From NCBI GenBank assembly GCA_017304275.1, contig JAFKKW010000344.1, forward strand, positions 1-12,848: a DNA stretch of 12,848 nt, in the 5' to 3' direction. Below, piece after piece: positions 1-5,882 of this stretch. Positions within the stretch are counted from its first letter, which is position 1. Each line of letters starts with the position of its first letter. The position numbers and the translations under genes were made by a program. The notes beneath the pieces are model-generated. The model searched no databases, was not told the origin of the DNA, and saw only the letters and a list, made by a program, of their open reading frames with translations. The stretch comes from Hyphomicrobiales bacterium (GTDB lineage: Bacteria > Pseudomonadota > Alphaproteobacteria > Rhizobiales > Hyphomicrobiaceae).

Positions 1-52
1 TCTCGGACTTGGACTCCGGCGTACCAAAGTCAGTCTCACGAATTAGCGCCAT
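1..52 (-). CDS. 5' end of an unidentified gene, truncated by window edge
   Basis: Only the first 17 codons are inside the window, read on the minus strand from an ATG at 52-50: MALIRETDFGTPESKSE. The frame is open to the window edge. A Shine-Dalgarno-like GAGGA lies about 7 bases upstream of the ATG on the minus strand, which supports a genuine start. The gene is divergent from the MFS transporter, and a MarR-type dyad (140-154) sits in its promoter region. The product cannot be identified from so few residues. It may share substrate or regulation with the transporter, but that is inference from position only. Confidence 0.5.
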   Translation of the reverse strand, partial: MALIRETDFGTPESKSE

Positions 53-139
53 CGCCGTTCCTCATTCCGTTCCTTGGAGCAAGGCCGCACCGCTCCGCGC
101 TCGTGCGATCCACCGCAGTTCCACGGCCTCCATCTTAAG

Positions 140-154
140 TATCGTATTACGATA
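140..154. promoter_or_regulatory. MarR-type operator 1
   Basis: Perfect dyad TATCGTATTACGATA: 7-base arms around one central base. It shares the core TATCGT-N3-RCGATA with the sites at 269-289 and 2585-2599. It lies about 90 bases upstream of the minus-strand gene start at 52, just downstream of a possible minus-strand -35 box. Binding by the MarR protein at 2147-2566 is inferred from site sharing and gene order. Confidence 0.65.
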
Positions 155-268
155 TATATGTCCAGCCGGAGGGCGGCGCCAGTGCTGCGGTTGCGGCTGC
201 GTCCCGAGCTCCCGGCCGCCAGCCCCAAACAGATTGCACGCGGCGGGGGCGCATGGCATGTTGCAGCG

Positions 269-289
269 TAATATCGTATTGCGATATTA
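269..289. promoter_or_regulatory. MarR-type operator 2, upstream of MFS gene
   Basis: Perfect dyad with 8-base arms (TAATATCG and CGATATTA) around TATTG. Its core, TATCGT-ATT-GCGATA, matches the sites at 140-154 and 2585-2599. It lies about 90 bases upstream of the transporter start and overlaps a possible promoter, so a bound repressor would be expected to block transporter transcription. Confidence 0.7.
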
Positions 290-380
290 GTTTACCGATC
301 GCGGAGCCGGCATTCACTGGGAGCGGCGCCCGGCATCGGCGCGGCGGCGGCATGGATCCGCTTCTTTTATGGAGAGGAAC

Positions 381-2081
381 ATGGATCTTGACACCGCGCG
401 CATGCCCGCACCGCGGGGTCCTGGGCTCCTGGAGCGGGACAGGATCGTAGCCGACGCGGATTTCAACCGCTGGCTCGTGCCGCCGGCGGCGCTCTGCATC
501 CATTTGTGCATCGGCATGGCCTACGGCCTCAGCGTTTTCTGGCTCCCGCTCTCGCAGGCGCTCGGCATCGATGCTCCCATCGCATGCCCCGACATGACCA
601 TGCTCGACGCGCTCTTCACCACGACTTGCGACTGGCGCGTGACCGACCTCTTGATGACTTTCACGCTTGGAATCGCCTTTCTCGGCGTGTCGGCGGCCCT
701 GTTCGGCGGATGGCTCGAATGGGCGGGCCCTCGCAAGGCAGGGGTCGTTGCGGCTCTGTGTTGGGGCGGCGGGTTCGTCATGTCGGGCGTGGGCGTCCTC
801 GTCCATCAGCTCTGGATGATGTGGCTCGGTCTCGGCGTCATCGGCGGGATCGGTCTCGGATTGGGCTACATCTCCCCCGTATCGACGCTCATCAAGTGGT
901 TTCCCGACCGGCGCGGCATGGCGACGGGCATGGCCATCATGGGGTTCGGCGGCGGGGCGATGATCGGAAGCCCGCTTGCCGTCATCCTCATGAACGGAGG
1001 CGATTTCATCAATCTGCAAATGCCGGTGCTGGGCGAGCTGAGGCTGCACTTCGACGGATTCCGCAGCGCAACATCGGTCGGCGTGTGGCAAACGTTCCTG
1101 GTTCTCGGCGTGGCTTATACCGTCGTGATGCTCGCCGGCGCGTTCGCCTATCGGGTTCCCCCCGACGGCTGGCAGCCTGCTGGCTGGCGACCTGCCGAAA
1201 AATCGCACGCGATGATCACCGACGGAAACGTGCATCTCGACGACGCGCACAAAACACCCCAGTTCTGGCTGATCTGGATGGCGCTCTGCCTCAACGTGTC
1301 GGCCGGTATCGGGGTGCTGGCGATGGCATCGCCCATGCTGCAGGAGATCTTCGGAGGCTCCCTGATCGGCGCTCCGGACGTTACGTTCGGAGCCCTCGAC
1401 GAGGGGCAACGGCTGGCCGTCGCGGCGATCGCGGGGGGCTTTGTGAGCCTGCTGTCGCTGTTCAACAGCTTCGGCCGCTTCGCCTGGGCATCGCTCTCCG
1501 ATCCCATCGGCCGCAAGCGGACCTACTTCATATTCTTTGCACTCGGCATCGTGCTCTATGGCATCGCGCCTTCGCTGGCGCACCTCGGCTCTCAAGCGCT
1601 TTTCGTCGCCGCCTTTTGCGTCATCCTGTCGATGTATGGCGGCGGCTTCTCGACCGCCCCCGCCTATCTCGCCGATATCTTCGGCACCAAGTACGTCGGC
1701 GCCATCCATGGCCGCCTGCTGACGGCCTGGTCGGTCGCGGGCATCGTGGGACCGATGGTGATCGGCTACATCCGCGACGTCCAAATCGCAGCGGGCACGC
1801 CGCGCGCCCAGGTCTACGACCGCACGATGTACGTTCTGGTCGGGTTCCTCGCCTGCGGGCTCGTCTGCAATGCGCTGGTGCGCCCGGTGCATGCCCGGCA
1901 TCTGATGGCAGGAGATGCATCGGAACGGCCGCTCACTCCGCCGGTGAACGCCGCCGCCGCGCAAGGCGTCGGATTCGGCGGAATCACGCCCGGTGCTGCG
2001 GCCGCCTGGCTCGTGGTCGGCATTCCGTTCGCCTGGGGCGTGTGGACCACGCTCATGAAAGCGGTCACTCTGTTCGGCTGA
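381..2081 (+). CDS. MFS transporter, oxalate/formate antiporter (OFA) family
   Basis: A 566-aa inner-membrane carrier of the major facilitator superfamily. Alternating hydrophobic segments fit 12 membrane spans. OFA-type features include the segment KWFPDRRGMATGMAIMGFGG near residue 175, where span 4 meets span 5, and FGTKYVGAIHGRLLTAWS in the C-terminal half. A long cysteine-containing loop after the first span (DAPIACPDM to TTTCDWR) makes it longer than the roughly 420-aa OxlT type; I associate such loops with an extended OFA subgroup. The ATG at 381 is chosen over the in-frame ATG at 369 because GGAGAGG (371-377) is correctly spaced for 381 and lies inside the longer version. The substrate is probably a small carboxylate but cannot be read from sequence. 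A MarR-type operator (269-289) precedes it, and the regulator gene is convergent downstream. Confidence 0.88.
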   Translation: MDLDTARMPAPRGPGLLERDRIVADADFNRWLVPPAALCIHLCIGMAYGLSVFWLPLSQALGIDAPIACPDMTMLDALFTTTCDWRVTDLLMTFTLGIAFLGVSAALFGGWLEWAGPRKAGVVAALCWGGGFVMSGVGVLVHQLWMMWLGLGVIGGIGLGLGYISPVSTLIKWFPDRRGMATGMAIMGFGGGAMIGSPLAVILMNGGDFINLQMPVLGELRLHFDGFRSATSVGVWQTFLVLGVAYTVVMLAGAFAYRVPPDGWQPAGWRPAEKSHAMITDGNVHLDDAHKTPQFWLIWMALCLNVSAGIGVLAMASPMLQEIFGGSLIGAPDVTFGALDEGQRLAVAAIAGGFVSLLSLFNSFGRFAWASLSDPIGRKRTYFIFFALGIVLYGIAPSLAHLGSQALFVAAFCVILSMYGGGFSTAPAYLADIFGTKYVGAIHGRLLTAWSVAGIVGPMVIGYIRDVQIAAGTPRAQVYDRTMYVLVGFLACGLVCNALVRPVHARHLMAGDASERPLTPPVNAAAAQGVGFGGITPGAAAAWLVVGIPFAWGVWTTLMKAVTLFG

Positions 2082-2146
2082 CCGCGTCCGGCTCACTGGG
2101 TCCGGCTGACCGGAGCCGTACGACCGGTCGCCCGAGAGCATGTGTG

Positions 2147-2566
2147 TCAGTCAAGCTGGGCCAGCAGTTGCTCCAGCACCGAGCGAACTCCCTTCAACTC
2201 GCGCAGATGTGCCGCAGCGAGGCCGTCCATGGCCTGCTCGGCCTTGGGGGTCAAACGCACCTGAACGCGCCGCGCGTCGTCCTTGTCCTTCACGCGTACG
2301 ACGAAGCGGTTGTTGGCCAGGCGATCGACCAACTCGACGGCCGTGTGATGACGAATCATCAAACGGTCGGCGATCTCCCGGATGCCGAGCTCGGACCGGT
2401 TGCGCGCGCCCTTGATGGCCAGCAAGGCTTGATATTGCTGGGGGCTGAGACCGGCGGCGTCGGCCGCCTGCTCGCTGAATGCAAAAAATGCGCGGAGGAC
2501 ATAACGGAAATCCGCAAGGGCCTCGTAGCTCTTCTTGGGAAACTTGGGGTGCGCCGCTTTCGGCAT
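2147..2566 (-). CDS. MarR-family transcriptional regulator
   Basis: A 139-aa winged-helix regulator. The segment LGIREIADRLMIRHHTAVEL (about residues 60-79) is the helix-turn-helix with its recognition helix. The wing follows as VVRVKDKDDARRVQVRLTPK (about 89-108), with the D-x-R-R pattern typical of MarR proteins. Flanking helices (residues 12-36 and 108-138) would form the dimer interface. The ATG at 2566-2564 is preferred over upstream starts because AAGAGG lies 7 bases before it on the minus strand. The gene is convergent with the MFS gene and divergent from metB. The dyad at 2585-2599 is in its own promoter region, suggesting autoregulation; the same dyad occurs twice before the MFS gene. 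The effector is unknown. Confidence 0.9.
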   Translation of the reverse strand: MPKAAHPKFPKKSYEALADFRYVLRAFFAFSEQAADAAGLSPQQYQALLAIKGARNRSELGIREIADRLMIRHHTAVELVDRLANNRFVVRVKDKDDARRVQVRLTPKAEQAMDGLAAAHLRELKGVRSVLEQLLAQLD

Positions 2567-2577
2567 AGAGCAACCTC

Positions 2578-2605
2578 TTGTAAATATCGTAACACGATAC
2601 ATAAT
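2578..2605 (+). promoter_or_regulatory. Probable metB promoter
   Basis: A -35-like TTGTAA (2578-2583) and a -10-like CATAAT (2600-2605) are separated by 16 bases. The separating bases are almost exactly the MarR-type dyad at 2585-2599. This geometry predicts direct blocking of RNA polymerase by a bound repressor. The boxes match the sigma-70 consensus at 4/6 and 5/6 positions. The call rests on sequence match only. Confidence 0.5.
2585..2599. promoter_or_regulatory. MarR-type operator 3, between marR and metB
   Basis: Dyad TATCGT-AAC-ACGATA with perfect 6-base arms, the same core as the two sites before the MFS gene. It lies 19 bases from the MarR start codon and inside the predicted metB promoter spacer, so a single protein could repress both divergent genes. 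Confidence 0.75.
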
Positions 2606-2681
2606 GGAGCGACGGATGCCCGTGCCGCCGGTGACGTGGGACGGGATTTCCGATCTGTGACGGCTCTTGCGGAGCTTTTCA

Positions 2682-3863
2682 ATGTCAAAGTCCAGGGATC
2701 CGAGAACGATCGCGGCAGCCAACGGCGTCGCGACTGATTCCGCGTTCGGCGCCGTCACACCTCCGATCCATCTGTCCACCACGTTCGCCTTCGACGGCTT
2801 CGAGCGAAGCCGGGGCCATGACTACTCGCGAACCTCCAACCCGACGCGAAGCCTTCTGGCGGAAACCCTTGCCGAGATCGAAGGGGGCGCAGGCGCGGTC
2901 ATCGTGTCGTCCGGCATGGCCGCAATCGATCTCGTGTTCAGCCAGCTCCGCTCCGACGACCTCGTCGTTGCGCCCCACGATTGTTACGGCGGCACGCATC
3001 GCCTCCTCTGCGCACGTCGGGAACGGCAACACTTCGATGTCGTCTTTGTCGATCAAAACGACGAGCAGGCGGTCGGCGAGGCGCTGGACGGCTATCCGGC
3101 GATGGTGCTCGTCGAAACGCCGAGCAATCCGCTGATGCGTGTGGTCGACATACGATCAATCGCGGATCGCGCCGGGAAGAGGGGCGCCAAGCTCGTCGTG
3201 GATAATACCTTCCTATCCCCAGCGTTGCAGCGGCCGCTTCTTCTCGGCGCGGATTACGTCGTGCACTCGACGACGAAATATCTCAACGGCCATTCGGACG
3301 TTGTTGGCGGTGCCGTCGTTGCAGCCACGCAATCCGACGCCGAAGTGCTGGCTGCCTGGGCTAACGTCGTCGGCGTCACGGCCTCGCCGTTCGACTGCTA
3401 TCTGACCCTGCGCGGTATCAGAACCTTGTTCCCGCGTGTGGCGCAGCAGCAGGAAACTGCTTTCGCCATCGCAAGACATCTCGAGAGACACCCGCTGGTC
3501 AGCGCCGTCCACTATCCCGGCCTTCGCTCGCATCCCGGGCACGAAACGGCAAAAAAGCAGCAGTCCGGCTTCGGCGCCATGCTGAGCTTCGAGCTCAAGG
3601 GCGGCCGCGACGCCGTTCGCCGGTTCGTGGAATCGGTCCGCATCTTCACCTTGGCGGAGTCGCTCGGCGGCGTGGAGAGCCTGGTCGCTCACCCCGCAAC
3701 GATGACACACGCCGGCATGGATGCCGAGGCGCGACGCATGGCCGGAATCACCGATGCCCTGTTGCGTCTTTCGGTCGGCCTCGAAGCCGAAGCCGACTTG
3801 ATCGAGGACCTGGATCGCGCGTTGGCGCTGGCGGCGGAGCCGGCGCTGGAGCAACCCGCGTAG
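2682..3863 (+). CDS. metB: Cystathionine gamma-synthase-like PLP enzyme
   Basis: A 393-aa cytoplasmic enzyme of the Cys/Met-metabolism PLP family. From the family it would join cysteine to an activated homoserine (O-succinylhomoserine in E. coli MetB) to give cystathionine, a step in methionine synthesis. Visible hallmarks: DYSRTSNPTR (about residues 47-56, phosphate-binding Tyr and Arg of the neighbouring subunit), APHDCYGG (97-104) with the PLP-stacking Tyr102, VVDNTF with Asp174, HSTTKYLNGH with the PLP lysine Lys199, and TLAESLGGVESLVAHPATMTHA (start near 323). The length and C-terminal half closely resemble E. coli MetB. The ATG at 2682 is chosen over an in-frame TTG at 2667 because GGAG (2671-2674) is 7 bases upstream. 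A related lyase or sulfhydrylase activity cannot be excluded. Control by a MarR site, with no methionine riboswitch seen, is unusual. Confidence 0.82.
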   Translation: MSKSRDPRTIAAANGVATDSAFGAVTPPIHLSTTFAFDGFERSRGHDYSRTSNPTRSLLAETLAEIEGGAGAVIVSSGMAAIDLVFSQLRSDDLVVAPHDCYGGTHRLLCARRERQHFDVVFVDQNDEQAVGEALDGYPAMVLVETPSNPLMRVVDIRSIADRAGKRGAKLVVDNTFLSPALQRPLLLGADYVVHSTTKYLNGHSDVVGGAVVAATQSDAEVLAAWANVVGVTASPFDCYLTLRGIRTLFPRVAQQQETAFAIARHLERHPLVSAVHYPGLRSHPGHETAKKQQSGFGAMLSFELKGGRDAVRRFVESVRIFTLAESLGGVESLVAHPATMTHAGMDAEARRMAGITDALLRLSVGLEAEADLIEDLDRALALAAEPALEQPA

Positions 3864-3877
3864 GGAGGTAGATCGTC

Positions 3878-4117
3878 ATGCTTATCAGCACTGCGGCTCT
3901 GATCTTCTCAAGCATGTTGTTCTGGTTCGGACTTATCAAATCCCACTGGATTGCGCCGGCCGTATTTTTTGCGGCGAGCGGACCTGTCGTGGCGACTTTC
4001 TCGTTAGAGCATGATGCTCTGCGGATCGCCATTCATCTGCTGGCTACTCTTTTGCTCTTCTACGTGGCCTTCGCTTGCGGCCGTTGGGCGGCCGATCGCC
4101 CTTTGGGCGGCTATTAG
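3878..4117 (+). CDS. Small hydrophobic membrane protein, 79 aa
   Basis: A 79-aa protein that is almost entirely hydrophobic. Three probable membrane segments are visible: residues 2-20, 24-43 and 49-70, ending in a short polar tail (GRWAADRPLGGY). A good ribosome site (GGAGG, 3865-3869) lies 9 bases before the ATG. The gene begins 14 bases after the metB stop, so it is probably co-transcribed with metB and the following 40-aa gene. I do not recognise the family. Membrane location is directly supported; function is unknown. Confidence 0.7.
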   Translation: MLISTAALIFSSMLFWFGLIKSHWIAPAVFFAASGPVVATFSLEHDALRIAIHLLATLLLFYVAFACGRWAADRPLGGY

Positions 4118-4153
4118 CGAGAACTTCTCGCCAATCATTTAGGAGCGGGCAGC

Positions 4154-4276
4154 ATGTCGAAAGATACCGAACGCAACGAGAGGGCGGAGTTCACCCCTCT
4201 CGAGTCCGTAATTTTTCTGGCAATCCTGATCTCAGGCTTTCTGCTGGTTCATTTCTTCGTCGCGAAGCTCTGGTAG
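4154..4276 (+). CDS. Tiny single-pass membrane protein, 40 aa
   Basis: A 40-aa frame with a charged N-terminus (MSKDTERNERAEFTPLES), one membrane segment (about residues 18-37, VIFLAILISGFLLVHFF) and a short tail ending AKLW. A strong Shine-Dalgarno AGGAG (4141-4145) is 8 bases before the ATG. The clean split between polar head and hydrophobic segment, plus the ribosome site, makes it more than a chance frame. It lies 36 bases after the 79-aa membrane protein and could be its partner, or a small accessory subunit of a membrane complex. I cannot name the family. Its end is 30 bases from the convergent DUF488 gene. Confidence 0.65.
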   Translation: MSKDTERNERAEFTPLESVIFLAILISGFLLVHFFVAKLW

Positions 4277-4306
4277 ACGCCGCCGCTCTGTACGAGGGGC
4301 GTTGCT

Positions 4307-4714
4307 TCACGCCTTAGCGGTGCTTCGCTTGCTCAGAAGGACGCTTCTCAGAACGGTGGCGTTGTTGTGATCGGTCTCGTGCGCTGCAAACAGCAAGGTG
4401 ACGGTGCCTCCGTCCGCAAGCCGACGCAACTGATCGACCAGGTCTCGATTGTGGCGCAGCTCCGTCCGATATTTCTTCTCGAACTCCTTCCATCGACCCG
4501 GGTCTTGATGAAACCAGCGCCGCAGTTCGGTGCTCGGCGCAATCTCCTTCATCCAAATGTCGATGCGGGCCTTGTCTTTGCGCAGACCGCGCGGCCACAG
4601 CCTGTCGACCAGCACGCGCGTCCCGTCCCGCGCTTCCGGCGCCTCATACGCTCGTTTGATGATGACGTCTCCGGTGCGGTCACGGCCCCGGCGTGCAGGT
4701 TCGATCGCCATCAT
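4307..4714 (-). CDS. DUF488 family protein (YeaO-like)
   Basis: A 135-aa soluble protein with the DUF488 signature: IIKRAYEAPEARDGTRVLVD (about residues 18-37), then RLWPRGLRKDKARIDIWMKE (38-57), APSTELRRWFHQDPGRW (59-75), and the C-terminal AAHETDHNNATVL. The length is normal for the family, whose biochemical role is not established. The ATG at 4714-4712 overlaps the stop of the upstream regulator as ATGA, so translation is probably coupled. A second ATG directly follows (4711-4709); the AGGAG ribosome site, inside the regulator's end, suits either. Operon membership with an NsrR-like repressor suggests a stress role, which is inference. Confidence 0.85.
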   Translation of the reverse strand: MMAIEPARRGRDRTGDVIIKRAYEAPEARDGTRVLVDRLWPRGLRKDKARIDIWMKEIAPSTELRRWFHQDPGRWKEFEKKYRTELRHNRDLVDQLRRLADGGTVTLLFAAHETDHNNATVLRSVLLSKRSTAKA

Positions 4715-5151
4715 TCCGGCTCCTGCGGTTGGGCCAGGAAAAGAAACTCCTTCGGCCGCAGCGCGATGCTTGCGAGCGTTCTGCGATCGAGAACCTCCAG
4801 AAACGCCTGCAAGGCCTCGTCGAGAACAACCTGGAGCTTACAGCAGCTCGTAATGACGCATTGGTTGCCAGTCGAGAAGCATTCGACCAGAGCAAAATCC
4901 GGTTCCGTCGTGCGGATCACATCGCCGAGAAAGATCCGATCGGCAGGTTTCGCGAGCCGAAGGCCGCCGGAGCGTCCCCTGATAGACGTCAGATACCCGG
5001 CGCGCGTCAACGCATTCACGACCTTCGTCAGATGCGTTCGTGAGATCTCATAGGAGTCCGCGATCTCGTCGATGGTCACCCGTCGATCGCCGGCGGCGTG
5101 CGTGAACATCAAGACGCGCAATGCGAGGTCCGAGAACAATGTGAGCTGCAT
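4711..5151 (-). CDS. nsrR: Rrf2-family regulator, NsrR-like nitric oxide sensor
   Basis: A 146-aa Rrf2-type winged-helix repressor. It begins MQLTLFSDLALRVLMF and has the recognition-helix region SYEISRTHLTKVVNALTRAG (about residues 33-52), followed by the wing RGRSGGLRLAKPA. Cys91, Cys98 and Cys104 (with Cys103 adjacent) occupy the place of the Fe-S ligands in NsrR, whose [4Fe-4S] or [2Fe-2S] cluster reacts with nitric oxide and releases DNA. Identification is strengthened by two dyads upstream (5173-5191, 5212-5236) that match the known NsrR operator. The gene overlaps the DUF488 gene by ATGA and is divergent from a four-gene set ending in a YeaR-type cupin. Autoregulation and control of the divergent operon are inferred from the operator positions. 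Confidence 0.88.
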   Translation of the reverse strand: MQLTLFSDLALRVLMFTHAAGDRRVTIDEIADSYEISRTHLTKVVNALTRAGYLTSIRGRSGGLRLAKPADRIFLGDVIRTTEPDFALVECFSTGNQCVITSCCKLQVVLDEALQAFLEVLDRRTLASIALRPKEFLFLAQPQEPE

Positions 5152-5172
5152 GGCTGGCTTTCACACCTATTT

Positions 5173-5191
5173 GATGCATTACGAATGCATC
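5173..5191. promoter_or_regulatory. NsrR-type operator A (proximal to nsrR)
   Basis: Perfect dyad of 8-base arms, GATGCATT and AATGCATC, around ACG; outer bases continue partly (TT before, TT after). The arms match the known NsrR half-site (AAGATGCATTT). It lies 22 bases upstream of the nsrR ATG. On the plus strand TTGATG (5171-5176) and TATAGA (5195-5200), 18 bases apart, could be a weak promoter overlapping the site. Confidence 0.8.
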
Positions 5192-5211
5192 TTTTATAGA
5201 CTCGCAATTGT

Positions 5212-5236
5212 AAAGATGCATTATAGATGCATCTTT
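5212..5236. promoter_or_regulatory. NsrR-type operator B
   Basis: Perfect dyad of 10-base arms, AAAGATGCAT and ATGCATCTTT, separated by TATAG. It is close to the NsrR consensus described in enterobacteria and Neisseria. Its centre (5224) is 42 bases, about four helical turns, from that of operator A (5182), so dimers would lie on one DNA face. It is 113 bases upstream of the 144-aa membrane protein gene. Confidence 0.85.
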
Positions 5237-5349
5237 TAATTCCGTGAACCCGCTTCTGGCGGGACGGGCGAGCGGAAGAGCGCTCTGTCCTAGTCTGACG
5301 TGGCTCTGGCAGGGCGGTCGCGTCAGACGAACACGCCAAGGAGGATGCC

Positions 5350-5784
5350 ATGTCTGTTGCACTCCGAAAGCCAAACCTCGATCCGTACGAAACCCCGGCC
5401 GATGAATCGGCGAGCGCACAAGACGAGGTCGTCGAATATGACGATGGCCTACTCGCGATTGCCGGGCCGATCATGCTGGGCTGCTATGTGCTTTTGTTCT
5501 CGATCGCCGCTTTCACTTTCATGAGCAGCGGCGGCGCTCTCTTCGCAGTCGTCATCAGCACGTTCTTTGCAGTGGTCTTCTTCGCCATTCCATACATCTT
5601 TTTCAGGATCAGGTCGGGTCATGACGAGAGATGGCGCAAGGACCCCGACACGGCACGAACTCCGCTCGTCGATACGTGGACGGGATCACTCCGCCGCTGG
5701 GAGGCCGTCGTCCAGATCGTTTCCATTCCCCTCGCAATCGTGATGGGGTTCGCCTTGCTCGCCATCCGGTGGAGCACGCTGTGA
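5350..5784 (+). CDS. Membrane protein of unknown function, 144 aa, NsrR-box associated
   Basis: A 144-aa protein with a polar, acidic N-terminus (residues 1-33) and three probable membrane segments: 35-58 (LLAIAGPIMLGCYVLLFS and onward), 62-87 (rich in Phe and Val), and 119-140. A charged loop (88-118) with HDERWRKDPD lies between the second and third spans. The ribosome site AAGGAGG (5338-5344) is very strong. It is the first gene after the tandem NsrR-type operators and probably leads an operon continuing to 7156. I do not recognise a family. A membrane role in nitrosative stress or respiration is inferred from regulation only. Confidence 0.8.
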   Translation: MSVALRKPNLDPYETPADESASAQDEVVEYDDGLLAIAGPIMLGCYVLLFSIAAFTFMSSGGALFAVVISTFFAVVFFAIPYIFFRIRSGHDERWRKDPDTARTPLVDTWTGSLRRWEAVVQIVSIPLAIVMGFALLAIRWSTL

Positions 5785-5882
5785 ACATTCAGTCCACTTC
5801 CGCGGCAGGGCAGCAGACCGCTTCTCGGGCGCCCCGGAGAGATGACCCCGCGAGGCTAATCCAAAGGAGATCACGCACATGA
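5781..5882 (+). CDS. Possible 33-aa coupled reading frame
   Basis: A GTG at 5781 overlaps the stop of the 144-aa gene (GTGA), has GGTGGAG just upstream, and opens a 33-aa frame. It ends at a TGA (5880-5882) overlapping the next gene's ATG as ATGA. The product would be polar and Arg-rich. The overlaps at both ends resemble translational coupling, but the composition shows no clear coding signal. It may simply be a spacer that happens to stay open. Confidence 0.2.
   Translation: MNIQSTSAAGQQTASRAPRRDDPARLIQRRSRT

Larger units (their letters stand above)
53..380. promoter_or_regulatory. Divergent intergenic region with two MarR-type dyads
   Basis: This 328-base stretch separates the truncated minus-strand gene from the MFS gene. 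It contains two related AT-rich palindromes (140-154 and 269-289) in otherwise GC-rich DNA, one nearer each start. On the minus strand, TGGACA (complement of 159-164) could be a -35 box directly upstream of the first dyad. On the plus strand TTGCAG (261-266) and GATATT (283-288) could flank the second dyad as weak -35/-10 elements. I see no convincing gene here; short frames in it have no ribosome site. Confidence 0.5.

Noticed and set aside
147..2141. 664-aa open frame on the minus strand opposite the MFS gene
   Set aside because: It is rich in Arg, His, Asp and Glu with no domain-like pattern, and fully antisense to a clear membrane transporter. This is typical of a GC-rich shadow frame.
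2606..2681. SAM-type riboswitch before metB
   Set aside because: The leader is too short and no riboswitch-like pairing was seen.
506..2737. 743-aa open frame on the plus strand
   Set aside because: It is Arg-rich with no recognisable motif and is out of frame with the MFS, marR and metB genes it crosses.
4298..4313. GGCGT...ACGCC hairpin as a terminator between the 40-aa gene and DUF488
   Set aside because: Stem of only five pairs, no T-run after it, and it overlaps the DUF488 coding end.
5245..5263. CCCGC-TTCT-GGCGGG hairpin as terminator in the NsrR intergenic region
   Set aside because: Short stem without a T-run, lying between divergent genes where no transcript should end.
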